A program made the translations under genes and the position numbers. 64,000 nucleotides of DNA. Origin: Shewanella vesiculosa. GTDB taxonomy: Bacteria; Pseudomonadota; Gammaproteobacteria; Enterobacterales; Shewanellaceae. The stretch is from assembly GCF_021560015.1 (NCBI RefSeq), contig NZ_CP073588.1, positions 1,612,001-1,676,000 on the forward strand, given 5' to 3'. Position 1 is the stretch's first letter. Each line of letters opens with the position of its first letter. Positions 59,710-64,000 of the stretch are shown in pieces. Under the pieces are notes generated by a model, which was not told the origin of the DNA, searched no databases, and saw only the letters and a program-made list of their open reading frames with translations.

Positions 59710-60387
59710 ATGATTGTTATTACCGGCGCGAGCAGCGGCTTAGGTGCCGCATTGACCCATCTTTACGCTGCAGAAAAACACAGTCTGTTGATCACTGGTC
59801 GCAGTGAGCAAAAATTGGCTAATGTCATGGCAGACTTAACCCCACTTGAACAAGCTAATGTAACCGCTCACGCAGCAGACTTATGTGTGGCACAGGATGT
59901 TAGTGATTTATTTTCGCGTTTATCGACGCCGCCTAGTCGGGTAATTCATTGTGCAGGTAGTGGTTACTTTGGCCCAATTGAACAACAATCTCCACATGCG
60001 ATTAATCAACTAATTAACAATAACCTCACCTCAAGCATTCTACTATTACGAGAGCTAGTAAGTCGTTATCGTCATCACAAGGTGACGGTTGTTGTAGTCA
60101 TGTCGACGGCAGCACAGGCTGGCAAAGCGAATGAGTCAACCTATTGTGCGGTTAAGTGGGCGGTAAAAGGGTTGCTTGAATCCTTGCGACTAGAATTAAA
60201 AGACAGTCCCATGAAATTAGTTGCCGTTTATCCCGGAGGCATGGCAACCGACTTTTGGCAAACCAGTGGCAAAGACATCGATACCTCAAGCTTTATGACT
60301 GCAGCAGAAGCAGCCACAATGCTTAAGCAAGCTTTAATCGCTACTGAGCATGGTTATGTGTCGGACATTACCCTTAATCGTAGTTAA
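59710..60387 (+). CDS. Short-chain dehydrogenase/reductase
   Basis: 225 residues, single-domain SDR. Cofactor motif TGASSGLGAAL (residues 4-14), NAG-like CAGSGYFG, catalytic YCAVK (Tyr/Lys) and PGGMATDFW. Substrate unknown. It is shorter than most SDRs by 20-30 residues, so the C-terminal lid is small. A monocistronic gene with about 260 bases upstream that hold no other feature. Confidence 0.9.
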   Translation: MIVITGASSGLGAALTHLYAAEKHSLLITGRSEQKLANVMADLTPLEQANVTAHAADLCVAQDVSDLFSRLSTPPSRVIHCAGSGYFGPIEQQSPHAINQLINNNLTSSILLLRELVSRYRHHKVTVVVVMSTAAQAGKANESTYCAVKWAVKGLLESLRLELKDSPMKLVAVYPGGMATDFWQTSGKDIDTSSFMTAAEAATMLKQALIATEHGYVSDITLNRS

Positions 60388-60402
60388 CAAGCCGTTTGTT
60401 GA

Positions 60403-60600
60403 TTAAAGAGTTGGCTTTGTTGACCAATACCAGCAATATATCCAACCTGCTGGAGCAAAAACAATGTTTAACACTAAGGCATAAAATCCGACTAGCGGTA
60501 AATTAGTGGTTTTACCTTTGGCAAACTTTAAGGTGAAAAACACCACAACCAAGGTTAGAACGAAAATAATTTGGCCAATCAATGTGGCATTTAAATTCAT
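60403..60600 (-). CDS. Small membrane protein of unknown function
   Basis: 65 residues with two predicted membrane helices (QIIFVLTLVVVFFTLKFA and LVGFYALVLNIVFAPAGWIYC) and a short GKTTNLP loop. It converges with the SDR gene, 15 bases apart. Length and composition resemble many small Shewanella membrane proteins, but no family was recognised. Confidence 0.65.
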   Translation of the reverse strand: MNLNATLIGQIIFVLTLVVVFFTLKFAKGKTTNLPLVGFYALVLNIVFAPAGWIYCWYWSTKPTL

Positions 60601-60696
60601 GATTTTACCCTTTAATCATCAAGCCCGTTATGCTGAAATAGCAATATCGTTAACTGATGATACATTTAATATTAGATTATTGATAAGGCCACCACA

Positions 60697-60903
60697 ATGT
60701 ATAAAAAAGTCGTCGTAATACTGGTGTCGATCAACCTGCTTCTTGGCTTGTCAGCTTGCGCTGAATTAAAACACACTGGCAAAGAAATCGGTCACACCAC
60801 AAAAAAAGTGACCACAGCAATCGGTCACGGTACGCGCGATGCCGTAAAGGCCATTGGTCACGAAACTAAAGAAGTCATTAATGACATAAAAGAAGATGAC
60901 TAA
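60697..60903 (+). CDS. Small lipoprotein with IGH repeats
   Basis: 68 residues. A lipoprotein signal ends in LLGLSAC (Cys about residue 21). The mature part is amphipathic with three IGH-containing units (EIGHTTKKV, AIGHGTRDA, AIGHETKEV), spaced 11-14 residues. It may be an envelope or entericidin-like protein; that is inference. A strong terminator follows. Confidence 0.72.
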   Translation: MYKKVVVILVSINLLLGLSACAELKHTGKEIGHTTKKVTTAIGHGTRDAVKAIGHETKEVINDIKEDD

Positions 60904-60923
60904 ATTCCGTCGTATAAACTAAG

Positions 60924-60960
60924 AAAAAGCCGTTAATGCGGGGCATTAACGGCTTTTTTT
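60924..60960. terminator. Terminator after the small lipoprotein
   Basis: Perfect 15-bp arms AAAAAGCCGTTAATG/CATTAACGGCTTTTT with a 5-base CGGGG loop, then a T run. It is symmetrical and may serve rraB from the other side. Confidence 0.9.
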
Positions 60961-61002
60961 GAATTGGACAATTCAATTTTAAATCATGACTAAATGGCGA
61001 TA

Positions 61003-61389
61003 TTAGTGTTTACAATGCTCACCGTGTACATGGTCATCATCAGCAAATTCATTATCGCCACCTTGATTTTGCATTACGCCCCAACCATCAGAAATACCGT
61101 CAAATTCTTGCGCAAAGCTATTTAACTCGGTCTCTTTACCAACCAGTGCCGCGTATTCTGGCACCATTTGCAAGCAAACAATCACTTCCCACTTAGTGTT
61201 TTCTTCATCAAAATTTAGCTCAAGCTCGCCTTGCATATCGGTTTGGCTTAATGCCTCTAACGCTGACTCTGCATCACGTTGATCATCAAACACTAAGAAG
61301 AAATCGACTTCTATTGACTTAGTAAGATCAATACCGGCATCCGCCATTGCTGCCAACATTTGGCCATTATCATCTTCTGGGAATTGCAT
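61003..61389 (-). CDS. rraB: Ribonuclease E regulator RraB-like
   Basis: 128 residues, of the RraB family. FPEDDNGQMLAAMADAGIDLTKSIEVDFFLVF is the conserved start, followed by WEVIVCLQMVPEYAALVGKETELN. In E. coli RraB binds RNase E and inhibits its activity on certain RNAs. The tail ends in a His- and Cys-rich DDHVHGEHCKH that could bind metal; such a tail is not part of the E. coli core fold. It follows the S4 gene by ten bases. Confidence 0.9.
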   Translation of the reverse strand: MQFPEDDNGQMLAAMADAGIDLTKSIEVDFFLVFDDQRDAESALEALSQTDMQGELELNFDEENTKWEVIVCLQMVPEYAALVGKETELNSFAQEFDGISDGWGVMQNQGGDNEFADDDHVHGEHCKH

Positions 61390-61399
61390 TTATCAATCC

Positions 61400-61633
61400 T
61401 TACTCTGCTGGAACAATTTCAATTGTTGTACCATTGAACGATACCATATCGCCAACAACACACTTTTTACGTTTACGCGTATCAACTTCACCATTAACGG
61501 TAACCTGACCTTCGGTAATGACATGCTTTGCTTCACCACCACCGTTAACTAAACCAAGTACTTTGAGTACTTTGTACAGTTCTACGAATTCATCACCTTG
61601 AAGTAATGCAAACGCTTGAGTTTGAGTCGTCAC
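61400..61633 (-). CDS. ybcJ: YbcJ-like S4 RNA-binding protein
   Basis: 77 residues. Contains an S4 RNA-binding unit: FVELYKVLKVLGLVNGGGEAK, VTVNGEVDTRKRKKCVVGD, MVSFNGTTIEIV. YbcJ of E. coli has this single domain and is thought to bind RNA, but its target is unknown. It likely forms a unit with rraB. Confidence 0.88.
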   Translation of the reverse strand: MTTQTQAFALLQGDEFVELYKVLKVLGLVNGGGEAKHVITEGQVTVNGEVDTRKRKKCVVGDMVSFNGTTIEIVPAE

Positions 61634-61683
61634 AATAATCGCCTTTTTATCAAAATATATCGGCTATTATAGCCTATGCCAGT

Positions 61684-62490
61684 TTAGCAAGCATCAAGCA
61701 TTTTAAATGGACTACTAAAGGCATATTCAAAGCCTAACTGATGGCTGATTAATTGACCGTCGATAATTTTACTGGGTTGTTCCTGTTGATTAAACTGCGG
61801 CGCAATTAATCCCAGATGCTTGGTCGCAGCAACATAAAATTCACCGCGAGTAGGATGCTCATTTGCAGTAAGATTATAAATAGCTGAGGTATCTTTACGT
61901 GACAAAATCAAGCTAACGGCAGCAATACAGTCATCTAAATGCACTAAATTTACCGCAACATTGGCACCACTCACATCGGTTTTACCCGCAAAAAAACGTC
62001 CAGGATGACGTTTGGGTCCAACTAAGCCTGAAAATCGCACAATACAGCTGTTTTGCATTGCAGAAAATATCGCTTCTGCTTGTAATAAAATATCACTGCT
62101 ATCATTAAATACCGCCGCATCATGTTCGGTGACGGTTTGATCTAGCGACGGATAAACCCCTGTCGTACTGATAAAAATCACTTTTTGGTATTGGCGTTCA
62201 CCGATAAAGTTTTTCAATTGAGTTAAATAAGCAAGATAGTCAGTATCACCGCGCCTTAGTCCAGGCGGTATATTAATCACGATCGCATCGGCATCGAATA
62301 AAGATGAGTGTTTTGCATCAGCAATAATATGGGCCAAATCGAGTTGAAAAGCCTCGATACCCGCTTGCTGTAACTGAGCTAAATCATCAGGATCACGCTT
62401 TGAAGCTTTTACCTTGAAACCTTGTTTAACTAACTGTGTGGCTAGTGGGAAACCAAACCAACCACATCCGATAATGGTAATTGTATTCAT
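61684..62490 (-). CDS. YeeZ-like NAD(P)-dependent epimerase/reductase
   Basis: 268 residues, extended SDR/Rossmann fold. GCGWFGFPLATQLVKQG is the nucleotide-binding turn (GxGWxG), with VIFISTTGVYPSLDQTVTEHD and FSGLVGPKRHPGRFFAGK in the middle, VNLVHLDDCIAAVSLIL near the end. It is similar to E. coli YeeZ, whose substrate is not known. It lies 27 bases downstream of the HD-GYP gene on the same strand. Confidence 0.87.
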   Translation of the reverse strand: MNTITIIGCGWFGFPLATQLVKQGFKVKASKRDPDDLAQLQQAGIEAFQLDLAHIIADAKHSSLFDADAIVINIPPGLRRGDTDYLAYLTQLKNFIGERQYQKVIFISTTGVYPSLDQTVTEHDAAVFNDSSDILLQAEAIFSAMQNSCIVRFSGLVGPKRHPGRFFAGKTDVSGANVAVNLVHLDDCIAAVSLILSRKDTSAIYNLTANEHPTRGEFYVAATKHLGLIAPQFNQQEQPSKIIDGQLISHQLGFEYAFSSPFKMLDAC

Positions 62491-62517
62491 GTGTTCTCAG
62501 TGTAACTAGGTGATGTA

Positions 62518-63744
62518 TTAGTGATTAAAGTGGTTAAAATAAAAGCTGATTGGGCTGTTGGCTTGTAATGTTTTAATCGCGCCTTCTGATAAGTCTTCTA
62601 GCTTAATGACTTCTTTTATTTGCACATCTTCATCAATTAAAAATCGAAAGCTTGGCTCTGAACCGCTGTCATGGCAGGACCATACATGAGGTTGTTTGAC
62701 GTCGGTAGTCGTCATCATCACCTTGGCAATATTATCGTCGGTTAAGCGCACTATTGTGCCTGGTGGATAAATACCTAATATTTTAACTAACACCGAAATC
62801 AAATTGTTACTGTGCTTACTGCTTTGAGTTTTAAATAATATGGCCAGTGCAATTTGTGGACTCTGATGTTGATGTAAGAGGATTTCATAACTATTGGCCA
62901 AAGACACTATTTGGGTTGTCTGTAAAATTTTTGCTTCGGTTAAATGATTAGGAAATCCACTGCCATCAATAAACTCGTGATGATGCAGCACAATATCCAG
63001 CATGGCTTCAGGAAACAATCCGGTTCGATTAAGAATGTCATAACCAAAGTTAGGATGCATTTTCAAAAAGTTACTTTCGTGATCGGTTAATTCACCCCGC
63101 TTGCGCCTAATGGTTTCAGGCACTTTGAGTTTACCGATATCATGAAACAAACTGCCTAATGCAATGTCACGCACCTCACTTTTAGTCAGTGATAAAGTAT
63201 GAGCAATCAGCATAGAAATAACCGCCACTGAAATACCGTGCTGTGTGACGCTGATATCGGTTTCACCGCTGCCCACTAAAGTTAAATGAGGGGTTTCGCT
63301 TTCATACAAATGATCAACTAAATCTTCGACTAAAGTGGCCGCTTCCCGATAAGCACCTTCAGGATCGCTAACGATTTTGCCAAACACGGTTCGACTATCA
63401 TTAACTGATTTAAGAAAATGTTGTTGGCTAACGCGCATACTCTTTTTTGCTAATGGCCGATAATCGATTTCTTCATCAACCACTTCTTCAGGTAATTCGA
63501 TGTCTTCAGGTTCTGCAATTTGCGGCAATAAATCATGACCTTCAATCACATAAACGTATGACAAATCGAGACCTTTTATCATCTCAATTTGGACTTGTTT
63601 TTCAAGCTTAACTTTACTGCGGAAAAAAGGATGGCTAGTCCAAGATAAAGGCAGCTTAACGGTTAACCCGAGCACCATTTGCGAAACAGGTATTTTTAGT
63701 AATTCTGCTTTAGCCAAAATATCGATCCTTTTCACATTCGCCAA
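62518..63744 (-). CDS. HD-GYP cyclic-di-GMP phosphodiesterase (DUF3391)
   Basis: 408 residues. An N-terminal DUF3391 region (about 1-130), then HD-GYP: LGSLFHDIGKLKVP (metal His-Asp), KMHPNFGYDIL, VLHHHEFIDGSGFP. The usual HHExxDGxGYP reads HHEFIDGSGFP, Phe in place of Tyr; the metal and catalytic residues remain. Such proteins cleave c-di-GMP to GMP or pGpG. It may pair with the GGDEF/EAL protein at 35 kb in the same signalling network. Confidence 0.92.
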   Translation of the reverse strand: MANVKRIDILAKAELLKIPVSQMVLGLTVKLPLSWTSHPFFRSKVKLEKQVQIEMIKGLDLSYVYVIEGHDLLPQIAEPEDIELPEEVVDEEIDYRPLAKKSMRVSQQHFLKSVNDSRTVFGKIVSDPEGAYREAATLVEDLVDHLYESETPHLTLVGSGETDISVTQHGISVAVISMLIAHTLSLTKSEVRDIALGSLFHDIGKLKVPETIRRKRGELTDHESNFLKMHPNFGYDILNRTGLFPEAMLDIVLHHHEFIDGSGFPNHLTEAKILQTTQIVSLANSYEILLHQHQSPQIALAILFKTQSSKHSNNLISVLVKILGIYPPGTIVRLTDDNIAKVMMTTTDVKQPHVWSCHDSGSEPSFRFLIDEDVQIKEVIKLEDLSEGAIKTLQANSPISFYFNHFNH

Positions 63745-63870
63745 ATGATGGCGGTAATGAAAGTGCCATTGTTACACTGACATTTTCACAAATAGAGTTA
63801 TGTGTATCAAGGTGTTACATCTTTACCTTTGGTGATGATCAAATATAGTGCATTTATGCCTAGGCGTACA

Positions 63871-64000
63871 TTATTTCGTATCTTGTTTACTCTCATCTAT
63901 TGATGACGTTGCAACTTGCGCCTCGGTCTCATCTTCAGTCCAATCGGCAAAGTAGTAGTATAATCGTTTTGACTTTAATACATAAATCACTGACCAAAAA
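63871..64000 (-). CDS. C-terminal end of an unidentified protein
   Basis: Reading minus-strand from the right edge gives an open frame of about 43 residues (SVIYVLKSKRLYYYFADW, then an acidic tail ending SSIDESKQDTK) to a TAA at 63871. The start is beyond the window. The aromatic and basic residues followed by a polar acidic tail suggest the cytoplasmic tail of a membrane protein, but no family can be named. Confidence 0.5.
   Translation of the reverse strand, partial: FWSVIYVLKSKRLYYYFADWTEDETEAQVATSSIDESKQDTK

Noticed and set aside
1..64000. CRISPR arrays, tRNA, rRNA, prophage
   Set aside because: No regularly spaced repeats, cloverleaf-like sequences, rRNA segments or phage structural genes were seen on either strand.

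Overview
The window looks like a stretch of chromosome from a marine gammaproteobacterium of the order Alteromonadales, most likely Shewanella. This is inferred from the gene set, not from a database search: isc operon with iscR and fdx, YibL, VF530, DUF3010 and DUF3391/HD-GYP proteins, several TonB-dependent receptors, an E. coli-like BtsSR pair beside a short CstA, and two OYE-family oxidoreductases. The DNA is AT-rich and no rRNA, tRNA or CRISPR array was recognised.

Layout. 0-2.1 kb: 5' part of a TonB-dependent receptor gene. 2.9-11.7 kb: a minus-strand housekeeping block (ndk, rimK, then trmJ-cysE-iscR-iscS-iscU-iscA-hscB-hscA-fdx), with two IscR type-1-like sites in front of iscR. 11.8-15.2 kb: suhB, psiE, a frameshifted PilZ gene, and an orphan ParA plus ribbon-helix-helix pair. 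15.4-19.5 kb: BtsS/BtsR pyruvate-type two-component system and a CstA-family transporter whose promoter carries two direct BtsR-like repeats, but whose reading frame is broken in a T6 run. 19.5-26.3 kb: small conserved genes, ribA, yibL, a Fur-box-controlled siderophore receptor and an OYE-family enzyme. 26.4-33.4 kb: nrdDG with two NrdR boxes and an FNR-like box, rssA, a DEAD-box helicase, DUF3010 and a YgjP-type metallopeptidase. 33.4-38.5 kb: a CheB-CheR-PAS hybrid overlapping a PAS-GGDEF-EAL protein. 38.5-42.1 kb: XenA-like reductase, a half MFS gene and a frameshifted LysR gene. 42.2-46.1 kb: a shortened KdpD-like kinase, KdpE-like regulator and KtrAB-type potassium uptake. 46.4-51.5 kb: a segment bounded by inverted copies of a ~200-bp repeat, holding a CotH scrap, a LytS/LytR-type two-component system, a secreted amidohydrolase and a dead IS4 transposase. 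52-64 kb: mepM, sbcCD (sbcC broken), yfcA (broken, with a C12 tract), an SDR, small proteins, rraB, ybcJ-like, a YeeZ-like reductase, an HD-GYP phosphodiesterase and the end of an unidentified gene.

Two themes stand out. First, sensing modules lie next to their likely outputs: BtsSR with CstA, KdpDE-like with KtrAB, LytSR-like with an amidohydrolase, CheBR with GGDEF/EAL. Second, at least eight single-base frameshifts occur in otherwise intact genes, several in homopolymers. That pattern suggests sequencing or assembly error for many of them, so none should be read as a true loss of function without checking reads.
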